From contig CAZYPB010000010.1 of assembly GCA_964649265.1 (NCBI GenBank), forward strand, positions 1 through 22,816: DNA of 22,816 nucleotides, in the 5' to 3' direction. The translations under genes and the position numbers were made by a program. A model generated the notes under the pieces. That model was given only the letters and a program-made list of their open reading frames with translations, did not search any database and was not told the DNA's origin. Origin of the DNA: CAZYPB01 sp964649265 (GTDB lineage Archaea; Micrarchaeota; Micrarchaeia; Burarchaeales; JAKAKT01). Position 1 is the first letter of the stretch. Each line of letters begins with the position of its first letter. Below are positions 7,621 to 16,136 of the stretch, piece by piece.

Positions 7621-8661
7621 TCACTCCAATATACCAGAGAACATCGTATTCATTATATCAAATACTGCCTGGTCTGCATAATAATAAACAAGAACTGAGA
7701 TTATAAGGAACACTGGAATATACTTGAATCCCGCCCTTTCCTCTCCTCTAGCTATAACTCCTAAAAGCATGCTTGCAACTATACTTGACATCGTACATAA
7801 TCCATATGAGAAGTAATACATGTCCTGGACACTTATCTGCCCCCCAACTTCTCCTTCCTGGATCTTTACCAGTAGTTCGGAGATCATTCCGCCCTGGACA
7901 CCCATGGGCGAGTTCGCTGGCAACTCACCAAGATCCTCAGATAATCTTTCTCCGAATTCCTTTGTTACAAGAAGGAAGTTTGTTGAGATGGCGAGCAGGA
8001 TTGGGGCAACGAAGAGAATTATGATTATGAAGAATGCTCTGTACACTGCAACCTGGGAATCGACCTCCTTCTTAAGCGTCTGAGTCATCCTTATTTCAAA
8101 CGAGATATCGGTAAGAAGGTCACTCATGTTTCCCCCTGATTCCATACCAAATAGTATTAGGTCAACAACGTTCCTTAGGATCGAGCTCCTGTTTCTCTCA
8201 GCAAGGCTCCTGAAAGAATCCTCAACTGGAATCCCGGATGCAAGGTCCCTTGCTACGCGATCGAACTCTGATCTTAATGGCCCGTAGCTGTGTCTTAGTG
8301 CGGATGTTATGGCCCAATCTATTGTCTCTCCTGCGCGCACATTGGATGCTATGAGAAGCATTGTATCAGGAAGGTTCTCCTCAATATCCTTTGTTTTCCT
8401 GTCAGCCATAACTGAGAGAGCTCCGAACGAGACAATGATGCCGCAAATAAATCCCAGTATGAATGCAGTGATATTATCTATATCGAAGAAGTTCGTAAAC
8501 ATGTTTGTGCCCACAACTCCCAGAATAGTTGATTCTATTAATGTGAGTGCAGAGTACATTTGCGGGGACACGGAAATGTCTGCGTATATGAGTAACCTCC
8601 TCAGCTCTTCCATCTGCTTCGGAGCAACCTGCGAGAACACTTCGAAATAATGTTTTACCAT
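7621..8661 (-). CDS. Type II secretion F-domain platform protein (ArlJ/TadC-like), second of a pair
   Basis: 346-residue integral membrane protein. Two helices lie near residues 45-95, then a cytoplasmic T2SSF domain (about 95-200, including LADRKTKDIEENLPDTMLL-like and R-A-G-E-T-I-D-W-A-I features and the G-x-P-V-E-D-S-F turn), then helices at about 205-230, 285-305 and 315-335. T2SSF proteins form the inner-membrane platform on which the assembly ATPase acts in type IV pili, archaella and Tad pili. Archaeal ArlJ is usually a single protein of about 550 residues. This one is short and sits directly after a second T2SSF gene, as in bacterial tadB-tadC. The spacing of seven bases to the upstream gene indicates one transcript. 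Confidence 0.85.
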   Translation of the reverse strand: MVKHYFEVFSQVAPKQMEELRRLLIYADISVSPQMYSALTLIESTILGVVGTNMFTNFFDIDNITAFILGFICGIIVSFGALSVMADRKTKDIEENLPDTMLLIASNVRAGETIDWAITSALRHSYGPLRSEFDRVARDLASGIPVEDSFRSLAERNRSSILRNVVDLILFGMESGGNMSDLLTDISFEIRMTQTLKKEVDSQVAVYRAFFIIIILFVAPILLAISTNFLLVTKEFGERLSEDLGELPANSPMGVQGGMISELLVKIQEGEVGGQISVQDMYYFSYGLCTMSSIVASMLLGVIARGEERAGFKYIPVFLIISVLVYYYADQAVFDIMNTMFSGILE

Positions 8662-8668
8662 AATATCA

Positions 8669-9655
8669 CTAGAAAAATACTGGTGGGCGTTTCTCCTTTA
8701 TGTAACCAATTATCATAAACTGTATGAAACCTACGATGAACAGAAAGACAAACAGGAAAGACGAAGGAATGGACTGTACTGGAATCAGCGCAGTAAGCAC
8801 AAGCACTATGACTGACATAACTGGAAATATAACTGTGGTTATAAGGAATATCATCGTTATTGTGTTCATCTCTCTGCCGAATTTCTGGATTGCTATTTTC
8901 TGTTCTTGGAAATAGTTCTCGCTCATAGACATCAGTACATCGCCCACATCAGAACCTGTTCTTATTGCGTTCTCAAGCTGCCAAAGTATCTTCTTGTAGT
9001 TCTTTGATCTGTTGCGCATAGCAAGTGAATCAATTGCACTTGCTGTTGAGAATCCAGATGCTATCTGTTTGACAGTCAGATCCATATCCTTTGAAAGAAC
9101 ACCATATTCACTGAATGCTATGCTCTTCATTGCTTCGAATAAGGTGGCTCCTGAACGAACCTGAACTGTCATGTGTCTTAGTGCATAAAGGAGGTTTTTT
9201 TCAGCATTCTTTCCCTTCTTTCTTGCAGTCATGGCTGGTAGGTTCATTACCTGTATCATCATTACAAGAGATATCACAAATGGAGCAGTTATGAGTACAG
9301 TTTTCAATGTCTCCGTGCTTTCTGGGAACATTGTCTCTAATTCAGGATTCAGTGAGAATGAACCGAATCCTGCGAGAAGGATAATAAGATAAAACGCACC
9401 GCATAACAGGGCAACTGAAGCATAGTCAATTGGATCAACATGCATGTCTGCTTCCTCAAGATCCCTTTTGAAATCTCTTCGTGATGAGAGAAGTGCTGGT
9501 GCAAAGGGCCTCAGGGGTTTTGCAAGTGATACTGCAACTTCGAACTTAAGTGGAAAATAAGTTATTCGTATACTCTCTGGTTTCTTGAGAAATTTCCCGG
9601 CTTTTAGCTCTATTCTTCTCTCTTTGGAAATCATAATTCTAACCTGTGTTCTCAT
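8669..9655 (-). CDS. Type II secretion F-domain platform protein (TadB/ArlJ-like), first of a pair
   Basis: 328 residues. A basic N-terminus of about 75 residues (SKERRIELKAGKFLKK) is followed by two helices (about 78-100 and 112-135), a cytoplasmic T2SSF domain (about 140-255, with N-L-L-Y-A-L-R-H-M and V-R-S-G-A-T-L-F-E-A typical of the fold) and two C-terminal helices (about 258-285 and 300-320). Its ATG overlaps the stop of the upstream gene (ATGA), indicating translational coupling. Together with the next gene it forms a two-protein platform. The matching ATPase is not in this window. Confidence 0.85.
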   Translation of the reverse strand: MRTQVRIMISKERRIELKAGKFLKKPESIRITYFPLKFEVAVSLAKPLRPFAPALLSSRRDFKRDLEEADMHVDPIDYASVALLCGAFYLIILLAGFGSFSLNPELETMFPESTETLKTVLITAPFVISLVMMIQVMNLPAMTARKKGKNAEKNLLYALRHMTVQVRSGATLFEAMKSIAFSEYGVLSKDMDLTVKQIASGFSTASAIDSLAMRNRSKNYKKILWQLENAIRTGSDVGDVLMSMSENYFQEQKIAIQKFGREMNTITMIFLITTVIFPVMSVIVLVLTALIPVQSIPSSFLFVFLFIVGFIQFMIIGYIKEKRPPVFF

Positions 9656-11343
9656 CTATTTAAATAAATGGGTTGAACTAACCTGAAATTAAGGAGAGTT
9701 GAGTTGACGCCAGCTGATGTGAATTCAAGTTGTGCGCTTGAGCCGTCCTGTGAGATATCGGATAGTTTTGCTATCTTACCGCCCAGGTTAACCCAATCAC
9801 CTTTAACAACAAAATACTCATCATTGAACTCTGTAAAATTGCAATCTCCGTCTGCGTCGAAATATGCTGTGTTGTATTCATTGCTCCTGTTTGCTGCTAT
9901 TATGTTCACTGTGCTTCCCCCTAAGGAGAACGACCCGTATTTCTGCTCTGTTATCTCGGCCGGATAAGTGGGCTCCCGGCCTGAAGCGCAGATATCTGAG
10001 AAATCACTGTTTGGGAGAGTGGCTGACGTTAGGTTCATTAGTGGGAACAGTCCTGTTGATTGGTTTGTTGGGGAAGTGGTGTTCAATGAAAAATTCATGT
10101 AACTGAAATTTGTGTAAAGGTTTCCCTGTATGAATGAGGCGTTTACTGGCCCGCACGCGGTGGTGAAGTTAGTTGAGTAGTTTTTTGAGCGGTTCAGGCT
10201 GCATTGCCCGCTGAATGAGTACCTGACCATGAGGTAGGGGTGGTAGGCGTTCAGGATGTGTTCGGTTTGCCGTATCGTCATATACGCCTGCTCGCTTGGG
10301 CCGACTCCGTCACCCCACCTGGGAAGAAGCTCAAAATCCATCTGGCCATCAACGCTTATGTCATCTAAATACTCAGAGGGGATTGAGAAGTTTCTCCATC
10401 CTGCTGAACCCTTAAAATCTAGAGAACCCACTGAAACAAATCCCTTGTTCCCCCAGACCCCGGAGGTTAGTGCTGGGCCTATAACGTCGGGGCCCATCAG
10501 GTAGTCTACTCTCCATTCAGGGTCTAGACCGTGGGAAACGACAATTGTTTCCACGTAAGAGAGTACTTCCGCGGATAATATTATCGCATCATCTGGGAGA
10601 TAATCGGTATTAAAACTCAGGTATGTTCTATGCTCAAGATCTGCTGGTCCGGTGTTATCAAACCCCAGAGAAGAAGTCTGTCCCAATACATTCACAAAAT
10701 ATCTTGCTCCATTGTAACTTACGCCACCATCTGCTGCTGCTTTTGAATTTATTTCTGTATTGTTAATTGGATCCTGCACATAGCCGGGAAGTGAAAAATT
10801 TAGATCTATATCCCTATTATCTCCGATGTCCTGGTTCCAAATTATGTTTGTTGTGTTTGTGCAGTTGTAATAGAGACCGTATGCATCAACAATACTTGAA
10901 TTGAAGTTAAGGGAGGCATTTCCATTTATTAAAAGAGAGTAATTGGAATCCGTTGCATTGTCCCTTAGTAACAGGTAATTAGAGGATAGTTGAGAAGACA
11001 GACCAGTTGTTTGGAATTCTGCTCTTGTTGAATTGAAGAATGAAACATAGCTGCTTGTGAAATTACTCACGTTTCCAAATAGACCTGAGTGGTAATCTAA
11101 TGAAAAAATAAGTGTTGCGCTCTCGCTCGGATGATTTGAACTTATGCAAAGCCCTGCATCGCAGAACAGGGTGCTGAAATCCCTGTCTAGGTCTGATTTT
11201 ATGTGCTTCATTGTTATTGGAACTGGCGATGGCTCCGCGGATATTATAAGGCGCTGGGAAACCGCATATGTTGAGACAAGCAATAGCATTATCATTGCTA
11301 TGAGGATCGAAGCAAGCAGTGGTGTGGATATCTGTGCTTTCAT
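9652..11343 (-). CDS. Secreted, probably glycosylated pilin-like protein with DNRLRE-like domain
   Basis: 563 residues from ATG 11343, chosen over an ATG at 11358 because it gives an ATGA overlap with the preceding gene. The N-terminus MKAQISTPLLASILIAMIM is a short, barely charged head followed by one hydrophobic helix, resembling a pilin-type anchor. Residues of about 210-372 look like a DNRLRE/CBM-like beta-sandwich: R-T-Y-L-S-F-N, then D-D-A-I-I-L-S-A-E-V, ending H-P-Y-L-M-V-R-Y. N-x-S/T sequons are unusually dense. It is followed by two platform genes in the same operon, so it is a candidate substrate displayed by that machinery, perhaps binding polysaccharide. The domain call comes from pattern recognition only. 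Confidence 0.7.
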   Translation of the reverse strand: MKAQISTPLLASILIAMIMLLLVSTYAVSQRLIISAEPSPVPITMKHIKSDLDRDFSTLFCDAGLCISSNHPSESATLIFSLDYHSGLFGNVSNFTSSYVSFFNSTRAEFQTTGLSSQLSSNYLLLRDNATDSNYSLLINGNASLNFNSSIVDAYGLYYNCTNTTNIIWNQDIGDNRDIDLNFSLPGYVQDPINNTEINSKAAADGGVSYNGARYFVNVLGQTSSLGFDNTGPADLEHRTYLSFNTDYLPDDAIILSAEVLSYVETIVVSHGLDPEWRVDYLMGPDVIGPALTSGVWGNKGFVSVGSLDFKGSAGWRNFSIPSEYLDDISVDGQMDFELLPRWGDGVGPSEQAYMTIRQTEHILNAYHPYLMVRYSFSGQCSLNRSKNYSTNFTTACGPVNASFIQGNLYTNFSYMNFSLNTTSPTNQSTGLFPLMNLTSATLPNSDFSDICASGREPTYPAEITEQKYGSFSLGGSTVNIIAANRSNEYNTAYFDADGDCNFTEFNDEYFVVKGDWVNLGGKIAKLSDISQDGSSAQLEFTSAGVNSTLLNFRLVQPIYLNR

Positions 11344-11771
11344 GATTTCACCCAACATTTCAACCGAACTTTTCCAAATAGCGGTGTGGAATTGTCTGTT
11401 ACAACTGTTGACTGTATTGCAACAACATTGGTGTCCTGCTCTGCTGCTGAGAGGTTGCCGCTTTCACCCATGTATGTGGATACCTCCGCCCCTGAGAGCG
11501 TGTATGTTGTTATGTTTAGGTGATAGCCAAATCTTGAGGGGAGTTGAGACAAAGATGTGTTGAGAAGGGATTCTGGAGAAGTGCCATTCGCAACGTCCCT
11601 TAAGGTATTGTTTGCCTTAAGTGCCTCATTAATAGAAAGGCATGTTTCATATGCCGACTGTCTTGAAATCGACGGCTGTGGTTTCAAAAATGAGATGACT
11701 AGGATCATTATTACAACAAATGCAGTAACCGCTATTGCGATATCAAACATAAATATCTGCGCTTTCCTCAT
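11340..11771 (-). CDS. Small pilin-like membrane protein, first gene of the operon
   Basis: 143 residues. A short charged head (MRKAQ) and one long hydrophobic helix (FMFDIAIAVTAFVVIMILVI) precede a soluble domain of about 115 residues with several N-x-S/T sites. This architecture matches minor or pseudo-pilins, although there is no clear Gly cleavage site. The A-Q-I start is shared with the next protein (MKAQIST), to which the gene is coupled by an ATGA overlap. It begins 40 bases after the CDC48 stop, with an AT-rich TATA-like stretch between them, so it may have its own promoter. The family is not recognised. Confidence 0.7.
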   Translation of the reverse strand: MRKAQIFMFDIAIAVTAFVVIMILVISFLKPQPSISRQSAYETCLSINEALKANNTLRDVANGTSPESLLNTSLSQLPSRFGYHLNITTYTLSGAEVSTYMGESGNLSAAEQDTNVVAIQSTVVTDNSTPLFGKVRLKCWVKS

Positions 11772-11810
11772 GGGATTCCCTGAAGGAAGTTTGTCTGCAT
11801 CTATTATTAA

Positions 11811-13934
11811 TTATTTGTACTTTTCCTCGATTTTTTTCCAGTACCCCAATTCACGTTTGCTAAGGGACACCTTTATCTTCTTGAATGCTTTGTTAAAGTG
11901 GCTCATTGACACTTCCTTTGCTTTTCTGCTTTCACGTATGCTGAACATCCCTGCTTCCCTGCATATTGCCGCTATATCTGCACTTGTATGCCCCTGTGTT
12001 GTGTCCACCAGGTTCTTCAGATTGACATCCTTTGCAAGAGGCATGCGGTTTATGTGTACTTTGAATATCTCTTTTCTTGCCTCTTTATCTGGGGGGGAGA
12101 TATATAGTACTTTATCGAACCTTCCGTGTCTTAGAAGGCCCGTGTCTATTAGGTCGGGCCTGTTGGTTGCAGCTAGAACCATGCACTTGTGTAGTTCCTC
12201 AAGTCCATCCATCTCTATTAGAAGTTGGTTTACAACCCTCTCCGTAGTGCGGACACTTGAGTCGGATCCTCTTTTACCAGCAATTGAATCCAGTTCATCT
12301 AGAAACACAATTGATGGGGAGAGCTGCTTTGCTCTTTTGAATATCTCACGTATTGCCCTCTCGCTTTCTCCAACGTATTTGGAGATTATCTCTGGTCCTT
12401 TTACAGATATGAAGTTTGCTTGAGATTCGTGGGCAACTGCTCTTGCAAGTAATGTTTTACCGCACCCAGGAGGTCCTAAAAGGAGGATTCCTTTTGGCGG
12501 TGAGATACCAATTCTGGAGTATAGATCTGGGTGTCGTAATGGCCATTCCACTGCCTCAATAAGCTCTTCTTTTACTTCTTTTAGATCGCCTATGTCAGAC
12601 CAAGAGGTCTTTGGAACTTCAACCATGATCTCCCTTATTGCAGATGGTTCCACTGTTTTTAGTGCAGAGATGAAATCCTGTTTTGTTACTTCTATTTTTC
12701 CAAGAAGTTCCTTTGACAGGGTCTTCTGTTTCTGGTTTTTTATATCTGGCAGTATTCTTTTCAGTGCCCTCATGCCTGCTTCCCTGCATAGCGCATGGAT
12801 GTCTGCACCCGTGAAACCATATGTCATTCCAACAAGATCATCCAGTTCTATTTCACTTAATGGCATTCCTCTTGTGTGTATCTGGAATATCTCCTTTCTC
12901 CCCTGTATGTCAGGTATTCTTATCTCGAGTTCCCTATCGAACCTTCCAGGCCTTCGCAGTGCTGGGTCCATGCTGTTTGGCCTGTTCGTTGCAGCGAGAA
13001 CCATTACGTCTCCCCTGTTCTGAAGACCATCGAGTTCAATTAGAAGTTGCGATACTATCCTTCTCTCAACCTCTCCGCTTGTATCCTCTCTTTTTGATGC
13101 AATTGCATCTATCTCATCTATGAAGACTATTGAGGGCGTGTTCTGCTTTGCTTCATCAAATACCTTGCGTATGTTCTCTTCTGATTGGCCATAAAGGCTT
13201 CCAACAATCTCTGGTCCGTTTATAGTATAGAACGATGCTTCGCTCTCACTTGCAACCGCCCTTGCTATTAGTGTTTTACCGCACCCAGGAGGTCCTAAAA
13301 GGAGGATTCCTTTTGGCGGGGATACGCCTATTCTTTTGAAAAGTTCAGGGTATTTCAGGGGTACTTCTATCATCTCCCTTACTGTATCTATCTCTTCCTT
13401 GAGCCCCCCTATGTCCTCGTAGCGGATACCTATTTCAAGTATGTCGCGCGCCCTTCTTTTCTCTAGACTAATTACCGTTTCCTGGGATATGTAAACTGGT
13501 CCTTTGGGCACTGTCTTAACTACAACGAAGGAGAATGCCTTGTCCATTACATCTATTACAAGTGTGTTTTTCGGGAGAAGAGGAACGTCAGATATCCTGT
13601 CTTTTAGATATTCGCCGAAATCTTTCTTGAAATCTATGTCTTCGACTGGTGCCAATACGATCTGTTTTGCCGGTTTGCATTCCACTCTTGAGACATAGAT
13701 TGTATCATCTAAACCAACGGATGCGTTGTAGCGAAGCACTCCGTCTAAGCGTATTACCCCTCTTTCATCGAACTGGGTTCTCCACACCCTGCCGACTGCC
13801 TTCTTGTCTTTTTCAAGTAGAACTGTGTCACCATCATAAAGAGAGAGCTTGTGCATTGAAACTGGGTCCATTCTGACTATTGCCCTTCCCACATCTGATT
13901 GAAGTGCTTCCTTGACGCGCAGCTCTATGGCCAT
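11811..13934 (-). CDS. cdc48: CDC48/VAT-type AAA+ ATPase (unfoldase)
   Basis: 707 residues from ATG 13934 (MAIELRVKEALQ). The N-domain (about 1-165) has the double-psi barrel pattern D-V-G-R-A-I-V-R-M-D. Two AAA modules follow: D1 with Walker A GPPGCGKT at 214-221 and Walker B IVFIDEID; D2 with Walker A GPPGCGKT at 487-494 and Walker B IVFLDELD. Both retain second-region NRP and Arg-finger segments (RRPGRFD; LRHGRFD, where His replaces the usual Pro). The hexameric enzyme unfolds proteins for the proteasome and other partners. The upstream ATG at 13949 is rejected because the TATA box at 13959-13969 would put it before the transcript start; 13934 makes the mRNA essentially leaderless. Confidence 0.96.
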   Translation of the reverse strand: MAIELRVKEALQSDVGRAIVRMDPVSMHKLSLYDGDTVLLEKDKKAVGRVWRTQFDERGVIRLDGVLRYNASVGLDDTIYVSRVECKPAKQIVLAPVEDIDFKKDFGEYLKDRISDVPLLPKNTLVIDVMDKAFSFVVVKTVPKGPVYISQETVISLEKRRARDILEIGIRYEDIGGLKEEIDTVREMIEVPLKYPELFKRIGVSPPKGILLLGPPGCGKTLIARAVASESEASFYTINGPEIVGSLYGQSEENIRKVFDEAKQNTPSIVFIDEIDAIASKREDTSGEVERRIVSQLLIELDGLQNRGDVMVLAATNRPNSMDPALRRPGRFDRELEIRIPDIQGRKEIFQIHTRGMPLSEIELDDLVGMTYGFTGADIHALCREAGMRALKRILPDIKNQKQKTLSKELLGKIEVTKQDFISALKTVEPSAIREIMVEVPKTSWSDIGDLKEVKEELIEAVEWPLRHPDLYSRIGISPPKGILLLGPPGCGKTLLARAVAHESQANFISVKGPEIISKYVGESERAIREIFKRAKQLSPSIVFLDELDSIAGKRGSDSSVRTTERVVNQLLIEMDGLEELHKCMVLAATNRPDLIDTGLLRHGRFDKVLYISPPDKEARKEIFKVHINRMPLAKDVNLKNLVDTTQGHTSADIAAICREAGMFSIRESRKAKEVSMSHFNKAFKKIKVSLSKRELGYWKKIEEKYK
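12453..12500. repeat. 48-bp perfect intragenic repeat (D2 Walker A)
   Basis: Identical to 13272-13319. It encodes the P-P-K-G-I-L-L-L-G-P-P-G-C-G-K-T segment of the D2 ATPase domain of CDC48. Confidence 0.95.
13272..13319. repeat. 48-bp perfect intragenic repeat (D1 Walker A)
   Basis: Identical to 12453-12500, in the D1 ATPase domain of the same gene. Confidence 0.95.
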
Positions 13935-13958
13935 GCAAATAGTGTACATTGAAGAAGC

Positions 13959-13969
13959 TTATAAAAATA
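13959..13969 (-). promoter_or_regulatory. TATA box of CDC48 gene
   Basis: TATTTTTATAA on the minus strand, about 30 bases before ATG 13934. It lies just upstream of a rejected ATG (13949), so it decides the start. Confidence 0.65.
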
Positions 13970-13974
13970 TGGAA

Positions 13975-14757
13975 TCACTGCACCTGCTTCATCCCGGGGA
14001 TTGCTCGGATTGCCATGCGCCATTTCTCTGTTCCGAAGCGGTTTTCCATCTTTTTCATTGCTAGTTCAGTCATGTCTGATGTGCTCTGTATGCGCCGGTT
14101 ATTTGCTGAATTTGTAACAATGAATGATTGGAGTGGTGTTGCACCTGCTTTTTCCATTCCATCCCATAATGCATGATAGAACTCTCTTCCTGAATCGAAT
14201 TCTCTCTTTGGATCTATTTTCTCAGCTATTTCCTTAAGGCCTCTTTCAGCTGAACTAACTATGTCATCCAATGGGTAAATGCGCTTTATTTTAATTAGTG
14301 CTGGAATTGCAACCTCTGGTTTCTTATGCCCTATTTTTCCAATTGCGGCCGTTGCTTGCCTTATTGCAATGCCTTCTGAAAGGAATTGTACAAGTGTATT
14401 AACTGCATTAAAGCTCTCCATCTCGCCCAACAGATTGGAGATGTTCATTTTTGTTAATTGAGAGTCAGTTGTTCCATTTATTACGTCGAGCTGTGTTTCA
14501 AGCATCGGCATTGCACCTGTATCTTCGATGAGTTTAGGATTGTTTTTCAGTATTCTTGTTGCTGTTTTTATTCTCAACGCTTCGGTGTCTCTTGGTGGGT
14601 TGGATAAAAGAACATAGATGATTGCCGTGTTTTTAAGGTCTTTCCCAGCAAAGGAGACTATTCTGTCGGCTACCTCATCCTGCTCTCTTGCTTTTGCCTT
14701 GGATTGCATCTCTCCTAGAAGTTCTTCTACTTGGTGCAAATCTACTTGTGACAACAA
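13975..14757 (-). CDS. HEAT-like repeat protein of unknown function, short paralog
   Basis: 260 residues, all-helical, no signal peptide or membrane helix. Residues of about 135-190 resemble HEAT/armadillo repeats (A-V-N-T-L-V-Q-F-L, then A-T-A-A-I-G-K-I-G). The last ~40 residues share with the upstream 436-residue protein the pattern S-T-x-x-M-T-x-x-A-x-x-K-M, then W-R-x-A-(I/V)-x-x-(I/V)-x-G-M. R-I-K-T-A-T-R-I-L-K-N-N-P-K-L also matches R-L-K-A-V-Q-K-I-V-Q-N-N-P-K-T there, so the two are tandem paralogs. The start is uncertain: TTG at 14757 or 14754, next to GGTGAT. The gene begins six bases after its partner's stop, and CDC48 follows 40 bases downstream. The family is not recognised; a scaffold role is a guess from the fold. 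Confidence 0.75.
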   Translation of the reverse strand: MLSQVDLHQVEELLGEMQSKAKAREQDEVADRIVSFAGKDLKNTAIIYVLLSNPPRDTEALRIKTATRILKNNPKLIEDTGAMPMLETQLDVINGTTDSQLTKMNISNLLGEMESFNAVNTLVQFLSEGIAIRQATAAIGKIGHKKPEVAIPALIKIKRIYPLDDIVSSAERGLKEIAEKIDPKREFDSGREFYHALWDGMEKAGATPLQSFIVTNSANNRRIQSTSDMTELAMKKMENRFGTEKWRMAIRAIPGMKQVQ

Positions 14758-14762
14758 ATCAC

Positions 14763-16073
14763 CTACCTAACTGTACCCCTCTTCACGTATCCTACCACGC
14801 TTACATTTCTGTCAGATATGCGGTGCATTCCTTTTACTGCATTGATTACTCTCTCACCGCGTCTGTTCCATATTGGGTGGCCTTTGCCCATCTTAGCTAC
14901 GGCCATGCGCGTCATCTCCTCTGTTGATGTCATTCTCTTATCTATTATTGTTGATTTAACACTCACTCTGCCCCAAGCACCTATTCCTTCTCCTTTTAGA
15001 ACTGGACCCATGAATTCTGCCAATTCCCTTGCTTTTTTGAATGGTGTTTTGTTATGTTCTGTTGCTGCAGTAACAATTGCAGTAAGAGCTACCGATATAT
15101 TTCCTTCAAACTTTCCTTCTACAGATCCGCTTTCCTTCAGTTTCTTCAGTGCTACAATTGCCCGTTTTGGGGAGTCTACACCTGTCTTTCCAAGTGCATC
15201 AATTGCTTTGATTTTTATTCCTTCGTCCGAAGCGGTTTCCATGATCCTTACCACGCCATCAACTGCCTTCTCGCCACCAAGTGAGGTGAGTATGTCAAGT
15301 ATTATCCTCTTTCCATCATCATCACTTGTGTGAACTTCCATGTTCCTTGGGACTGCTGAATTTGAAAGAATATCCGCAAGCCAATCGCGGACATTTTCCC
15401 GAAGCATTGTCTTCGGGTTGTTTTGGACTATCTTCTGCACTGCCTTCAGCCTTCTGTTCCAGATGCCATGCACTGTGTTGCTGTCCACTGAGAGAATCTT
15501 AGAAACTGCTTTAGAATCTGCTGTGTTTATTGAGACATCTGCAATTGCCTCAGAGAGTGTTGTCTTTTGGTGAACATCTAATTGTTTAGAGCCCATGTGC
15601 CATGAGATGGTCGTTGTGGCCATCCTTCTTTTGAAGAATTCAGTCATTGGCATCCGTTCAGGTGCTTTCTTCTCTTCTACTTTCTCTGATTTTTTATCCT
15701 CTGGTTTTTTTCCTGGTTCGTTTCCATATGCCTGACCCATAAGGTCGTTTAATTGCATTGTCATTGAAACTATTGTCTCTGTTGCGTTGTCCCAGTTGCT
15801 CTGTCTTCTATCAACTGCTTCGTCTATTTGGGGAATAAGTGCATCGTGTTCTTTTAAGGGACCGTTGATGGCACCTACAATCTTATCCTTTGTTAGAATC
15901 GGTGCTGAACTGTCATTTGGTGTTGCACTCAGTGCCACTTCGAATATCTTTTCAAATCTCGTGGATTCATCAGGCATGCTGAGTGCGGCTGATAATCCTT
16001 CTACATTTATTGATCCAGGAATAATTCTTGGAACTGCGCTAAAAACTTTTTTCTCTTCTGAGCTATCTACCAT
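14763..16073 (-). CDS. HEAT-like repeat protein of unknown function, long paralog
   Basis: 436 residues, soluble. The N-terminal ~110 residues are helical, followed by a Lys/Glu-rich linker (about 115-140, KKPEDKKSEKVEEKK). A region of about 140-235 contains R-L-K-A-V-Q-K-I-V-Q-N-N-P-K. HEAT-like repeats occupy about 255-340 (A-V-D-G-V-V-R-I-M, then I-K-A-I-D-A-L-G-K-T-G), and a C-terminal motif at about 385-420 is shared with the next gene. ATG 16073 is supported by GGGTGG nine bases upstream. It is co-transcribed with the shorter paralog, probably from a promoter after the initiator tRNA. No catalytic motif is visible and the function is unknown. Confidence 0.78.
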   Translation of the reverse strand: MVDSSEEKKVFSAVPRIIPGSINVEGLSAALSMPDESTRFEKIFEVALSATPNDSSAPILTKDKIVGAINGPLKEHDALIPQIDEAVDRRQSNWDNATETIVSMTMQLNDLMGQAYGNEPGKKPEDKKSEKVEEKKAPERMPMTEFFKRRMATTTISWHMGSKQLDVHQKTTLSEAIADVSINTADSKAVSKILSVDSNTVHGIWNRRLKAVQKIVQNNPKTMLRENVRDWLADILSNSAVPRNMEVHTSDDDGKRIILDILTSLGGEKAVDGVVRIMETASDEGIKIKAIDALGKTGVDSPKRAIVALKKLKESGSVEGKFEGNISVALTAIVTAATEHNKTPFKKARELAEFMGPVLKGEGIGAWGRVSVKSTIIDKRMTSTEEMTRMAVAKMGKGHPIWNRRGERVINAVKGMHRISDRNVSVVGYVKRGTVR

Positions 16074-16136
16074 AACATACCACCCACTGGAATTCTAGAA
16101 TAAGTAAAATATTATGGCAAAAAACGAATATAAAAG

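Noticed and set aside
7621..9655. The two platform genes as one ArlJ gene broken by a frameshift.
   Set aside because: Each has its own start, its own set of membrane helices and a complete F-domain, separated by a proper stop and spacing, so two real genes are more likely.
11557..12423. A 288-codon plus-strand open frame.
   Set aside because: It is antisense to the pilin-like gene and CDC48, whose family assignment is certain. Its Ser/Leu-rich translation mirrors the complementary strand.
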